From an uncultured Parabacteroides sp. (lineage in GTDB: Bacteria; Bacteroidota; Bacteroidia; Bacteroidales; Tannerellaceae): 47,642 nt of DNA. This document shows, one piece after another, positions 7,443 to 16,200 of this stretch. Positions within the stretch are counted from its first letter, which is position 1. Every line of letters starts with the position of its first letter. The stretch is taken from contig CALUZR010000021.1 in NCBI GenBank assembly GCA_944325335.1, forward strand, positions 1-47,642, read 5' to 3'. The notes under the pieces are model-generated. The model was not told the origin of the DNA and did not search any database. It saw nothing but the letters and a program-made list of their open reading frames with translations. Made by a program: the position numbers and the translations under genes.

Positions 7443-8285
7443 ATGGAAATGTTCTCGAAAGCAGCCGGGCCGATTGGCGTGTTCGATTCGGGTTATGGCG
7501 GACTGACGGTGTTCGACAAGATTCTCGAACGGATGCCGGCGTATGATTATATCTATTTGGGAGACAATGCCCGGGCTCCTTATGGCGGGCGTTCGTTTGA
7601 GGTGGTCTATCGCTTCACGCGCGAGGCCGTCATGCGCCTCTTCCGCGAGGGATGCCAGCTGGTCATCTTGGCTTGCAACACGGCTTCGGCCAAGGCGTTG
7701 CGCACGATCCAGCAATGCGACCTCCCGCGGTGGGACGCCTCGCGGCGCGTCTTGGGCGTGATTCGTCCGACCGTCGAGCTGATGGACCGCCTCAGCCACA
7801 CGAAGCACATCGGCGTAGTCGGGACGGCGGGCACGATCTCGTCCGGCTCCTATCCACTGGAAATCGCGAAGATGTTCCCGCATATCCACGTCGAGGCGGA
7901 GGCTTGCCCGATGTGGGTGCCGCTCGTCGAGAACAACGAATATGCCTCGCCCGGCGCCGATTATTTCGTGCAAAAGTACTTGGACCAGCTCTTTGCGAAA
8001 GACGCGCGCATCGACACGCTCATCCTCGGCTGCACGCACTATCCGCTCCTGCTCGACAAGATCCGGAAATACGTGCCCGCAGGCGTCACGCTCCTCCCGC
8101 AAGGCGAGTATGTGGCGCAAAGCCTGGAAGATTACCTGAAGCGGCATCCCGAAATGGCGTGCAAGCTCACCACCGGAGGCACTCGCCGTTTCCTGACGAC
8201 CGAATCCGCCGAGAAATTCTCCGAAGCCGCCTCCATCTTCCTGCACCATCCCGTCGAGGCTGAATCGATTCGGTTGGAGGAATGA
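7443..8285 (+). CDS. murI: Glutamate racemase
   Basis: This 280-residue cytoplasmic enzyme interconverts L- and D-glutamate for peptidoglycan. It carries the family signatures: IGVFDSGYGGLTV at the N-terminus, YLGDNARAPYG, the first catalytic cysteine in ILACNTASAKAL (residues 75-86) and the second in LILGCTHYPLLL (about 194-205). Length and motif order are normal. The ATG at 7443 follows the ompH terminator by 10 bp, so it may be expressed by read-through or from an unrecognised promoter. Placement after two Skp genes matches the common Bacteroidetes order. Confidence 0.97.
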   Translation: MEMFSKAAGPIGVFDSGYGGLTVFDKILERMPAYDYIYLGDNARAPYGGRSFEVVYRFTREAVMRLFREGCQLVILACNTASAKALRTIQQCDLPRWDASRRVLGVIRPTVELMDRLSHTKHIGVVGTAGTISSGSYPLEIAKMFPHIHVEAEACPMWVPLVENNEYASPGADYFVQKYLDQLFAKDARIDTLILGCTHYPLLLDKIRKYVPAGVTLLPQGEYVAQSLEDYLKRHPEMACKLTTGGTRRFLTTESAEKFSEAASIFLHHPVEAESIRLEE

Positions 8286-8342
8286 GCCTTTATTTGTCTG
8301 AAATTTCTTTCACTTTTTTATGGATATTCCAATTATCCTCCT

Positions 8343-8350
8343 TAACTTTG
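8343..8350 (+). promoter_or_regulatory. Putative -7 box of the surface-protein gene
   Basis: TAACTTTG matches TAnnTTTG. A TTTA at 8317-8320 could be a weak -33 element (22-bp spacing). If used, the leader before the 8701 start codon would be about 340 nt and would contain the folded elements listed next. Confidence 0.45.
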
Positions 8351-8354
8351 CGGC

Positions 8355-8387
8355 ATCCCTTAGGAGATTCAGCGGAATCTTTGGGAT
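8355..8387 (+). promoter_or_regulatory. Hairpin at the start of the leader
   Basis: ATCCC (8355-8359) pairs with GGGAT (8383-8387), and AGATTC (8365-8370) pairs with GAATCT (8375-8380) around AGCG. It lies immediately after the putative -7 box, so it would be the 5' end of the leader RNA. Confidence 0.6.
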
Positions 8388-8416
8388 ATACATATTGAGT
8401 TAAAGCATTTACGATA

Positions 8417-8603
8417 TTATTCCAGATCAGAAAAAATCGCCAATTTTTTTATCAAACCGGAATAATAACAATAAATGCTTGCACTCGTAGCTGTACTTTT
8501 CATATACGGGAAAGGTATATTTATATCTATACAGCATAGAGTGCGAGCTGTTGTTAGTATTATTGGTTTGATGGGTGTTTGGCGATACCTTCTGATCTGA
8601 TAA
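8417..8603. repeat. Long nested imperfect inverted repeat (187 bp)
   Basis: Bases 8417-8495 pair with 8530-8603 through successive helices: TTAT/ATAA, CAGATCAG/CTGATCTG (8423 and 8592), TCGCCAA/TTGGCGA (8437 and 8579), ATCAAACC/GGTTTGAT (8451 and 8565), AATAATA/TATTATT (8461 and 8558), GCACTC/GAGTGC (8481 and 8539), GCTGTA/TACAGC (8490 and 8530). An inner ATATAC/GTATAT hairpin sits in the loop. It could be a MITE-like element or a structured leader. It fills most of the 415-bp gene-free stretch 8286-8700. Confidence 0.85.
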
Positions 8604-8627
8604 GAAAACAACACTCGCACTTTTTTT
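8541..8627 (+). terminator. Alternative terminator-like stem overlapping the inverted repeat
   Basis: GTGCGAG(c)TGTTGTT (8541-8555) is complementary, apart from one extra base, to AACAACACTCGCAC (8607-8620), which is followed by TTTTTTT (8621-8627). The left arm overlaps the right arm of the long inverted repeat, so the two structures exclude each other. The large loop (51 nt) lowers confidence. Confidence 0.4.
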
Positions 8628-8700
8628 ATGCCTGTTTGGTTGTTGGTAAATGCATACAGTCTGAATGAATTGATTTATTAACAACTTAAATTACAGGTTT

Positions 8701-10845
8701 ATGAAAAGCAGAATTATTACAATGTTAGTGGCATTCTTGGTTATGCTCGGGAATGCGGTTTGGGGGCAAGAAACTGTGTCGATTCGTACGGCAGAAGAAC
8801 TGAGGGCATTTGCTGAAAGAGCAAATGAGGACGCAGATAACAATATTGAATGGAATGTTTCGTTGGAGGCCGATATTGATTTAGGAGGAGAAAGTAATCC
8901 TTGGACGCCGATAGAACAATTTCGAGGGACTTTTGATGGTAAAAATCATATAATTCGTGAGGTATATATAAATACTCCAGGGACTGAAGGAGGATATGGA
9001 TTCTTTATTGCAGTATTAGGTGATGTGAAGAATTTGAATATAGAAGGAAATATTGTAGCGACAGGATCTACAACTTACTATGGTGGAATTTGTGCAGGAG
9101 TTGGTGAAGATTCTTATTTATCAAATTGTAGTTTTTCTGGAGAAATCAACATAGAGATTGATTCATACGACCAGGCTCCTGGTATTGGCGGAATTTGTGG
9201 CTCTTTTTCGACAATGATATCTAATTGCGTAAATCGCGCCGATATAAATGTTAAGATAAATAATCTTGATATGCCTTGGGGACCTAATCCTAATGTAATA
9301 AGAATGTTCGGTATAGGTGGTGTTGCTGGACAAGGTGCAAGTATGATCGAAAATTGTTATAATGTAGGAAATTTGAAAATAGAAGGGGATGATAATGCTA
9401 TACCCTATTTGGCAATAGGAGGAATTGCAGGAATCGCTGGCATAAATAATTGCTATAATATAGGAAGTATCGATGCCTCTATAAAAAATGAAGAATTTAT
9501 AGAATCCAATCTGAGAGGTTCAACATCAATAGGTGGATTAATTGGAATCTTTATGCTTGATATAAAGAATAGCTATAATATAGGAAAAATAACGGCTTTA
9601 ACAGAGACAATTGCCAAAGACTATTATAAAGGGAATATTTATGGTTGGAATATGTTTCAAGAAGATAATATTTCAAATGTTTATTATTTATCTCAAGGAA
9701 TAGAGGCAGAAGATGAAACTATATTAAGTGCTACTCAAGATCAATTTTCAAGTGGAGAAATAGCCTACGAACTAAGAAAAGCGGGAGGAAACTACGGCCA
9801 AGATATACATAGCGACACACCAGCCGAATCTCCTACTTTATTATGTTTCACACCTGATGATGCTGTTTATAAATTGACATTAGATTACAGCGAAGTCGAT
9901 ACAGAAAAAGAAACAGAAGAGAAATTTGTAAATAGCAAATATTTAGGACTTCCTGAACTGACTACAGAAGAGGAAGGAAAACGCATTGGTTGGTTTGATG
10001 CAAGCGATAAAGAATATACATCCGAATCTGAAATCGCAAATGATATTACACTTACGGCGAAACTAGTCGAGATAGTATATTATAATGTAGAGGTCAAAGT
10101 AAACGATGACGCTATGGGTACGGCAACTGGTAATGGTACATACGAAGCGGGAACACAAGCGACTGTCACTGCGACTTCCAACGAGGGCTATGAGTTTGTT
10201 AATTGGACGAATGTAGAAGGTAATGTTGTAAGCTCTTCTTCTGAATATACGTTTACGGTAACAGCTGATATTACTTTAACTGCAAACTTCCAAGAGAAAA
10301 CAGAAAGTGACGAAGACCAAGACAACGACAAACCCGGCACCATCGTCAAGCCCATCAAATACTACAACATCTACATAGACACCATCTGCCCCGGCCTCAA
10401 TGTAGAAGTCAGCAAAGATGTAGTCCAGGAAGGCCATCAAGTCAGCGCCTATCTCACGATCCAAGCCGAATGCGACACCACCGGCATGCGCTTCGAATAC
10501 AAACGCGGTCTCTTCGGCTATTGGAAAGACTTGAAAGAATTGGAAGGCGTGCAACCAGGTGAGTATATTATCAAGAATATTTACACTGATATTTATATCC
10601 GCGCCCTCGATGCGACCTTACCCGAAGAGGAACCGACGGGCATTGAAGACCTCGAAGGCATAAAGGCCTATGCCAAGGATGGTAGCATTTATGTTTATAC
10701 TCCGAATCGTGAAGAGGTGACGATTATTAGCATGTCCGGTGCCATCATCAAGCATGCGGAGCAGATAGGTTTGCAATCTTATAATGTAAGCCGCGGTATC
10801 TATATCGTCCGCATAGGAGAAAAGGTATTCAAACTGAAGAATTAA
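8701..10845 (+). CDS. Large secreted surface protein with GLUG-like and InlB B-repeat-like domains
   Basis: This 714-residue protein has a signal peptide (cleavage near VWGQ). Residues about 25-330 are all-beta repeats of the type G-G-I-x-G ... N-C-Y-N-x-G, as in GLUG-motif and M26-type surface proteins. Residues about 460-535 form a divergent InlB B-repeat (YYNVEVKVNDDAMGTATGNG, then GYEFVNWTN and TLTANFQE). The C-terminal about 60 residues (GSIYVYTPNREEVTIISMSG, then SRGIYIVRIGEKVFKLKN) resemble a type A sorting or DUF6383-like tail of Bacteroidales secreted proteins. Bases up to about 10,310 are visibly AT-rich, while the 3' part resembles the surrounding chromosome. Adhesion is plausible but unproven. 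Confidence 0.8.
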   Translation: MKSRIITMLVAFLVMLGNAVWGQETVSIRTAEELRAFAERANEDADNNIEWNVSLEADIDLGGESNPWTPIEQFRGTFDGKNHIIREVYINTPGTEGGYGFFIAVLGDVKNLNIEGNIVATGSTTYYGGICAGVGEDSYLSNCSFSGEINIEIDSYDQAPGIGGICGSFSTMISNCVNRADINVKINNLDMPWGPNPNVIRMFGIGGVAGQGASMIENCYNVGNLKIEGDDNAIPYLAIGGIAGIAGINNCYNIGSIDASIKNEEFIESNLRGSTSIGGLIGIFMLDIKNSYNIGKITALTETIAKDYYKGNIYGWNMFQEDNISNVYYLSQGIEAEDETILSATQDQFSSGEIAYELRKAGGNYGQDIHSDTPAESPTLLCFTPDDAVYKLTLDYSEVDTEKETEEKFVNSKYLGLPELTTEEEGKRIGWFDASDKEYTSESEIANDITLTAKLVEIVYYNVEVKVNDDAMGTATGNGTYEAGTQATVTATSNEGYEFVNWTNVEGNVVSSSSEYTFTVTADITLTANFQEKTESDEDQDNDKPGTIVKPIKYYNIYIDTICPGLNVEVSKDVVQEGHQVSAYLTIQAECDTTGMRFEYKRGLFGYWKDLKELEGVQPGEYIIKNIYTDIYIRALDATLPEEEPTGIEDLEGIKAYAKDGSIYVYTPNREEVTIISMSGAIIKHAEQIGLQSYNVSRGIYIVRIGEKVFKLKN

Positions 10846-10888
10846 GGCCGATGCGAATCGCCCGAAATATGTTTTATTAGTGAATGTG

Positions 10889-10918
10889 GCCCCATTTCCT
10901 CCGGGATTTGGGGCTTTC
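10889..10918 (+). terminator. Weak terminator after the surface-protein gene
   Basis: GCCCCA (10889-10894) pairs with TGGGGC (10909-10914), followed by TTTCC. A small inner TCC/GGA stem adds to it, but the T-run is short. Confidence 0.5.
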
Positions 10919-10939
10919 CATTTCTTAGCCCTTCATCCC

Positions 10940-10977
10940 TTGCCTATTAAAGAGAATATCGTACCTTTGCGAAGGTA
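10940..10977 (+). promoter_or_regulatory. Toxin-antitoxin promoter with overlapping palindromic operator
   Basis: TTGC (10940-10943), 18 bp, then TACCTTTG (10962-10969) forms a Bacteroides-type promoter. The -7 box is also the left half of the perfect palindrome TACCTT-TGCG-AAGGTA (10962-10977), a likely operator for autoregulation by the antitoxin. A purine-rich GGAGGA lies at 10985-10990 before the ATG at 11000. Confidence 0.65.
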
Positions 10978-10999
10978 AAATTCTGGAGGAACAAACGAT

Positions 11000-11245
11000 A
11001 TGTATACGACATTAGACACCAACGCAGAGTTGCAGAAGCAATTGGGGTATATTGCGGACGATGAGAATAGTCTGAAAAAAGTGCTTGCGTTCGTCAAAGA
11101 ACTTATTGCACAGCAGACAAAAGAACACGAGATGACGAAAGCGGAAATCATGGCGGAAATGAAAGAGGCGTTCCGCTATGCCAAGGCGGTGCAGGATAAA
11201 AAGGCGGAGGGACGCCCCGTGGAGGAGCTGCTTAATGAGCTATAA
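11000..11245 (+). CDS. Putative type II antitoxin
   Basis: This 81-residue, mostly helical, charged protein has a short N-terminal segment, a helix with KKVLAFVKELIAQQT and an acidic/basic C-terminal tail ending VEELLNEL. No classical DNA-binding motif is obvious. It overlaps the downstream RelE/ParE-type toxin gene by 11 bp, the usual antitoxin-first order with translational coupling. The palindrome over its promoter fits autoregulation. Assignment rests mainly on the toxin partner. Confidence 0.75.
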   Translation: MYTTLDTNAELQKQLGYIADDENSLKKVLAFVKELIAQQTKEHEMTKAEIMAEMKEAFRYAKAVQDKKAEGRPVEELLNEL

Positions 11246-11573
11246 TATTCGCACCTATCCCCCGTTCGACCGGGCCATCAAACGCTTGAACAAACGTTAT
11301 AAATCGCTGAAGGCGGACTTGTTGAAGCTGATTGCGGAATTACAGGAAAATCCACAGATGGGTGCCGACCTGGGCAAAGGATTCCGCAAAGTGCGGATGC
11401 AAATTTCGTCGAAAGGCAAAGGGAAAAGCGGCGGCGCGCGGGTTATCACGTATATCGTTCGCGTTTCGGAGGCTGATGCCGCCATTGCGCTGGTTTATAT
11501 TTACGATAAGTCTGAAAAAAACAACATCACAGATGCCGAATTGCGCGCCTTGCAGGAAGAATGCGGATTGTAA
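11235..11573 (+). CDS. RelE/ParE-family toxin
   Basis: This 112-residue protein starts at the ATG at 11235, inside the end of the antitoxin gene. A longer in-frame reading from 11178 is rejected because it would overlap the antitoxin by 68 bp. The family pattern is present: N-terminal F-D-R-A-I-K-R-L-N-K-R-Y helix pair, L-x-x-N-P-Q-M-G-A-D-L-G-K-G-F-R-K strand, R-V-I-T-Y-I-V and ALVYIYDKSEK near the end. RelE members cut mRNA in the ribosome; ParE members poison gyrase. The sequence alone does not decide which. Confidence 0.85.
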   Translation: MSYNIRTYPPFDRAIKRLNKRYKSLKADLLKLIAELQENPQMGADLGKGFRKVRMQISSKGKGKSGGARVITYIVRVSEADAAIALVYIYDKSEKNNITDAELRALQEECGL

Positions 11574-11613
11574 GCGTGTGGTTTTTTCTGCCTTTGCGGT
11601 TCGGTTGGAGCAC

Positions 11614-11843
11614 TTACAAACGCATTTGTAAGCTCGCCAGCGGCGCTGGGAACGTTGCAAACACGTTTGTAAAGCTCGCCGGCGCGGCTGGGAACGTTGC
11701 AAACACGTTTGTAAGCTCGCCAGCGCGGCTGGGAACGTTGCAAACGCGTTTGTAAAGCTCGCCGGCGCGGCTGGGAAGGTTGCAAACACGTTCGTAAGCC
11801 CGCCAGCGCGGCTGGGAACGTTACAAATGTGTTTGTAAAGGCG
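11614..11843. repeat. Palindrome array C: 41/42-bp composite units
   Basis: Five full units and a half unit start at 11614, 11655, 11697, 11738, 11780 and 11821 (lengths 41, 42, 41, 42, 41). Each contains two palindromes: TTGCAAACACGTTTGTAA-like, then CCAGCGGCGCTGG- or CCGGCGCGGCTGG-like. Palindrome centres are about 20.5-21.5 bp apart. Odd units read GTAAGCTCGCCAG and even units GTAAAGCTCGCCGG, so the higher-order period is 83 bp. The array fills the gap between the toxin stop and the next promoter. Confidence 0.93.
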
Positions 11844-11885
11844 TTTTTTCTGCCGTTTATTGGAAAATAAATGGAAAATAATACG

Positions 11886-11893
11886 TAACTTTG
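11886..11893 (+). promoter_or_regulatory. -7 box of the DUF6261 gene
   Basis: TAACTTTG matches TAnnTTTG. Transcription would start near 11900, which supports the ATG at 11928 over the in-frame GTG at 11901. The -33 region is a poor match. Confidence 0.55.
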
Positions 11894-11927
11894 TGTCGTT
11901 GTGAAATCTTTATTATTTGCTAAATAT

Positions 11928-13073
11928 ATGGAAAACATCATTCTAAAAGAAATTACAATTCCTTTTCCTCTTTCGAAGGCGCGCAACGGGGAGCATTACC
12001 AGTTGCAGCGGGACGTCACGGGTGTGGTGACGCCGGAGTTTGCCGAAGCGCAATACCTGATGCCGTTTTACACGCCTTACCAGGAGGTCGTGGGCAATGA
12101 GAATTATTGTTATTTGAACAACCTCGGGTACATGGGGACCGAGGACATTGCGGCGGGCGACGAGAAGCGCGACAAGTTGTTCACGTTTATCGTGAGCACG
12201 GTGTCGACCTCGCTCCGTTCGCCCCTCGAGGAGGTCGCCGCGGCGGCTAAACGTTTGAATTTCGTACTAAAACCCTACAAAGGTTGCAACGAATTGGGGT
12301 ATGCGCGCGAGACGGCGGCGATTGCTGATTTCGTAGAAAAAATGAAGGAAGAGGCGAATGCGGCCGACGCGGCGACGCTCGGGCTGACCGCAATCCTCCC
12401 GATGCTGGAGGAGGCGAACGAAGCCTTCAACACGCTTTTCAAGGCACGTTCCGGGGAGCTGAATGTACGGGTCAATTCGCAGAACATGCGGACTGTCCGC
12501 CCGAAAGTAGACAAGGCGTTCATGCGCTTGATTACAGCGATTAACGCGCTCTATCTGGCCAACGAACTGAAGGACAAAGACGAGGCGACACGCACGGCGT
12601 TGGGCACGGTGATCGACCAAATCAACAGCTATTTGACCCAGCTGCAAGTGACGCTGACGCGCGAAGGTGTCCTTAGCAATAAGGGCCAGACAACGGATAC
12701 GGATGAGGAGGAAGGAGGCAAGACGCCGGAAGAACCCGTCAAGCCCGAAATCACCGAAGTTTATTCCAAAGTAGAAGATCCCCACGACCCAACGGGCATT
12801 ACGCGCGGCAAGGAAACGATTATGAAATGGGTCGGTGACTTTGAGCTCGTGAATGAAACGGGCGATGGACCCGGAAAAATCATTGTAAAGGATAATTTCA
12901 CAGGCGTGGAGGAAGAAGTGCCTGCCGAAGATATCCTGAGCCGTTCAAACACAGGTTGCGAATTTATCATGATTCGCGATTTTGCGGAAGGAGAATATAA
13001 AATCCGCATTGAAACGTATGACGGTGGTAGTCCGCTGGTGTTGGAATATCCGGAAGTGATTAAATTGGTGTAA
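11928..13073 (+). CDS. DUF6261-type protein with C-terminal Ig-like domain
   Basis: This is 381 residues from the ATG at 11928; the longer reading would use a GTG and leave almost no leader. The N-terminal about 250 residues are helical, opening ILKEITIPFPLSKARNGEHY, and contain the paralog signature MRTVRPKVDKAFMRLITAIN (about 186-205). A linker rich in D, E, G and P (about 255-280) leads to an all-beta C-terminal domain (KPEITEVYSK to EYPEVIKLV) like the DUF4469/Ig-like tails of Bacteroidales proteins. No signal peptide is seen. Function is unknown. Two relatives lie at 34.2 and 47.1 kb. Confidence 0.75.
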   Translation: MENIILKEITIPFPLSKARNGEHYQLQRDVTGVVTPEFAEAQYLMPFYTPYQEVVGNENYCYLNNLGYMGTEDIAAGDEKRDKLFTFIVSTVSTSLRSPLEEVAAAAKRLNFVLKPYKGCNELGYARETAAIADFVEKMKEEANAADAATLGLTAILPMLEEANEAFNTLFKARSGELNVRVNSQNMRTVRPKVDKAFMRLITAINALYLANELKDKDEATRTALGTVIDQINSYLTQLQVTLTREGVLSNKGQTTDTDEEEGGKTPEEPVKPEITEVYSKVEDPHDPTGITRGKETIMKWVGDFELVNETGDGPGKIIVKDNFTGVEEEVPAEDILSRSNTGCEFIMIRDFAEGEYKIRIETYDGGSPLVLEYPEVIKLV

Positions 13074-13102
13074 AGGAATGAAGAATTAAAAACGAAGAAT
13101 AA

Positions 13103-13174
13103 AGAGGCGCGGAGGCAAGGGAGCTTTTAATTTTTACTTGTTAATTATTAATTGCTCCGTGCCTCCGCGCCTCT
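13103..13174. repeat. Imperfect inverted repeat between convergent genes
   Basis: AGAGGCGCGGAGGCA (from 13103) faces GTGCCTCCGCGCCTCT (to 13174), nearly perfect over about 21 bp. A partial third copy (attgctccgcgcct) follows near 13217. It lies between the convergent DUF6261 and carB genes and may act as a bidirectional terminator, though T-runs are weak. Confidence 0.65.
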
Positions 13175-13231
13175 GTGTTTAATCCCCCGTTTTTAATTGT
13201 TCATTGTTAATTATTAATTGCTCCGCGCCTA

Positions 13232-13271
13232 ATAAATAAAGCTCCCGAAGCCGACAGGGCAGCCCCGGGAG
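13232..13271 (-). terminator. Possible carB terminator
   Basis: CTCCCG (13242-13247) pairs with CGGGAG (13266-13271). On the minus strand the stem is followed by CTTTATTTATT. It starts 23 bp after the carB stop. Confidence 0.45.
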
Positions 13272-13293
13272 ATAACAGTTATGAGAGTCATGT

Positions 13294-16200
13294 TTATTTA
13301 TATTCTTGCCAACTCTTGATTTGGATGTCCTCTTCGCCCATCGTGCAGAAGGCGTCGATGAAGGCGCTGGCGAGGCGGGCGTTCGTGATGAGCGGGATGT
13401 TGTGGTCGATCGCCGCGCGGCGGATCTTGTACCCGTTCGTCAGCTCGCGCTTGCTGTGGTCTTTCGGGATATTGACCACGAGTTCGAAGGCGTGCTGGCT
13501 GAACATATCCATGATGTGCAGTTCGCCCTCTTCGTCGGGCCAGCAGACGGCGGTCGCCTTGATGCCGTTGTCGTTGAGGAACTTCGCCGTCCCGTGCGTC
13601 GCATAGATATTGTATCCCTTGCGGTCGAGCTGACGGCAGGGTTCGAGCAAATCCACCTTGCTCTTGGCCGCGCCCGAGGAAACGAGGACGTTCTTTTTCG
13701 GGATGCGGTTACCCACGGCGATCATCGCAGAGAGGAGCGCTTCGTTAAAGTCGTCGCCCAAGCAACCTACTTCGCCCGTCGAACTCATGTCCACGCCCAA
13801 GACCGGGTCGGCATTGTGCAGACGCGCAAACGAGAACTGCGACGCCTTCACGCCAATCCAATCGATATCGAACGCGCTCTTGTCCGGCTTCGTATATTCG
13901 GCATCGAGCATGATGCGGGTTGCCGTTTCAATGAAGTTGCGCTTCAAGACTTTGGATACGAACGGGAAGCTACGAGAAGCACGCAAGTTACATTCGATTA
14001 CCTTCACGTAGTTGTTCTTGGCAAGGAATTGGATATTAAACGGACCGCTGATGTTCAGCTCCTTGGCAATGGTCTTGGCGACCTTCTTGATGCGGCGGGC
14101 CGTCTCGAAATAAATCTTCTGAGCCGGGAAGACGAGCGTCGCGTCACCCGAATGGACACCGGCAAACTCGATATGTTCTGAAATCGCATACTCGACCACC
14201 TCTCCATGTTTTGCCACCGCATCGAATTCGATTTCTTTCGCTCCCTGCAGGAACTCCGAAACGACAACAGGATACTCCTTCGACACCTTAGCGGCCAAAC
14301 CGAGGAACTCTATCATTTGCTCTTTCGTATGGCAGACATTCATAGCGGCCCCCGAGAGGACATACGAAGGACGAATCAAGATGGGGAAACCAACCTCGGC
14401 GATAAAAGCATCGATTTCTTCCATGCTGGTGAGCTCCGCCCAACGCGGCTGGTCGACACCGAGCGTGTCCAACATAGCAGAGAACTTATGGCGGTTCTCG
14501 GCCCGGTCAATCGAAAGCGGCGAAGTCCCCAAGATAGGCACATGCTGGCGATGGAGCTTCATGGCGAGGTTGTTCGGAATCTGTCCGCCCACCGAGACCA
14601 CGACGCCCTTCGGCATCTCCAGGTCGATGATATCCAAGACACGTTCGTAAGAAAGCTCGTCGAAGTAGAGGCGGTCGCACATGTCATAATCGGTCGATAC
14701 CGTTTCCGGATTATAGTTAATCATGACCGCTTTATAGCCCAAATGGCGAGCCGTCTGTGCGGTATTGACGGAACACCAGTCGAACTCAACCGACGAACCG
14801 ATGCGATAAGCACCCGAACCTAAGATAATCACACTCTTGTCGGTCGGATAATAAGGAATATCGTGCTCCGAGCCGTCGTAAGTCAAATAGAGATAATTGG
14901 TAAGCTCCGGATTCTCGGAAGCCACCGTATTGATGCGCTTCACGCTCGGCAGGATACCCAGCTTCTTACGCAGATTGCGGACGCGGATATTCTCCTTCTC
15001 CATGTTTCCTGCCGGATGCTCCACATAACGGGCAATCTGGAAGTCGGAGAAACCTAACCGCTTCGCCTCGCGGAGGACATCCGCAGGAATCTCTTCTATT
15101 TTATCGTAAAGCTCTAATACTTTCGTGTAATCAACAATGTTCTTCAATCGCTCCAAGAACCAAGGGTTGATTTTCGTAAGTTCGTAAATACGGTCGATGG
15201 TATAACCCTTCTCAAGCGCTTGGGCGATGGCGAAGATACGGAGGTCGGTCGGGTTGGCCAGTTCCTCGTCAAGGTTTTCGAACTCCAGGCCGTTGTTGCC
15301 CACGAAACCGTGCATGCCTTGGCCGATCATACGCAAACCCTTCTGCATGATTTCCTCGAAAGACTTACCGATCGACATGATTTCGCCCACCGACTTCATG
15401 CTCGAACCGATTTGCCGGTCGACACCCACGAACTTGCTCAAATCCCAACGCGGGATCTTCACGATCATATAATCCACTTCCGGCGCTTTATAGGCAGAAT
15501 TAGGTGTGCCCATCTCGCCGATTTCATCCAAGCCATAGCCCAACGCCAACTTGGCCGCTACGAATGCCAACGGATAACCCGACGCCTTCGATGCCAACGC
15601 CGACGAACGGCTGAGGCGTGCATTCACCTCGATCACACGGTAATCATTCGTTTCCGAATTGAACGCATACTGGATATTACATTCACCCACAATGCCGATA
15701 TGGCGGATAATCTTGCGCGAGAGCTCCTGGAGCATCGACACTTCCGCCTCGGTGAGCGAGCAGGTCGGCGCGACCACGATACTTTCGCCCGTATGCACGC
15801 CCAGCGGGTCGACATTCTCCATGCTCACCACCGTGAAGCAATGGTCGTTCTTATCACGGATAACCTCAAACTCAATTTCTTTCCAGCCTTTCAAGGATTC
15901 TTCCACGAGGATTTGCGGCGCATACGCAAAGGCGCTTTCCGCCAATTCGCGCAGGGCAGCTTCGTCCGGACAAATACCGCTTCCCATGCCACCCAAGGCA
16001 TACGCAGAGCGGATCATCACCGGGAAACCGATCTTGTGGGCTGCTGCTACGGCATCTTCCATCGTCTCGACTGCCTGGCTTACAGGAGTCTTGACATCAA
16101 TCTCTGTCAGCTTCTTGACGAAAAGGTCGCGGTCTTCGGTGTACATAATCGCTTCTACGCTCGTACCTAAGACGCGCACGCCATACTTGGCCAACGTCCC

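Noticed and set aside
7362..8249. 295-codon antisense frame opposite murI
   Set aside because: murI carries both catalytic cysteine motifs. The antisense product has no recognisable features.
11178..11234. Longer start of the toxin
   Set aside because: It would overlap the antitoxin by 68 bp and adds a basic, non-family N-terminus. The ATG at 11235 gives the normal toxin length.
11340..11986. Minus-strand open frames with repeated LQTCLQRSQPRRRA-like peptides
   Set aside because: They are translations of array C in two frames and overlap the toxin gene. The peptide periodicity comes from the DNA repeat.
13306..14181. Long antisense frame opposite carB (also 15220-16170)
   Set aside because: Third-position bias of carB creates open frames on the other strand. 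carB is complete with all motifs.
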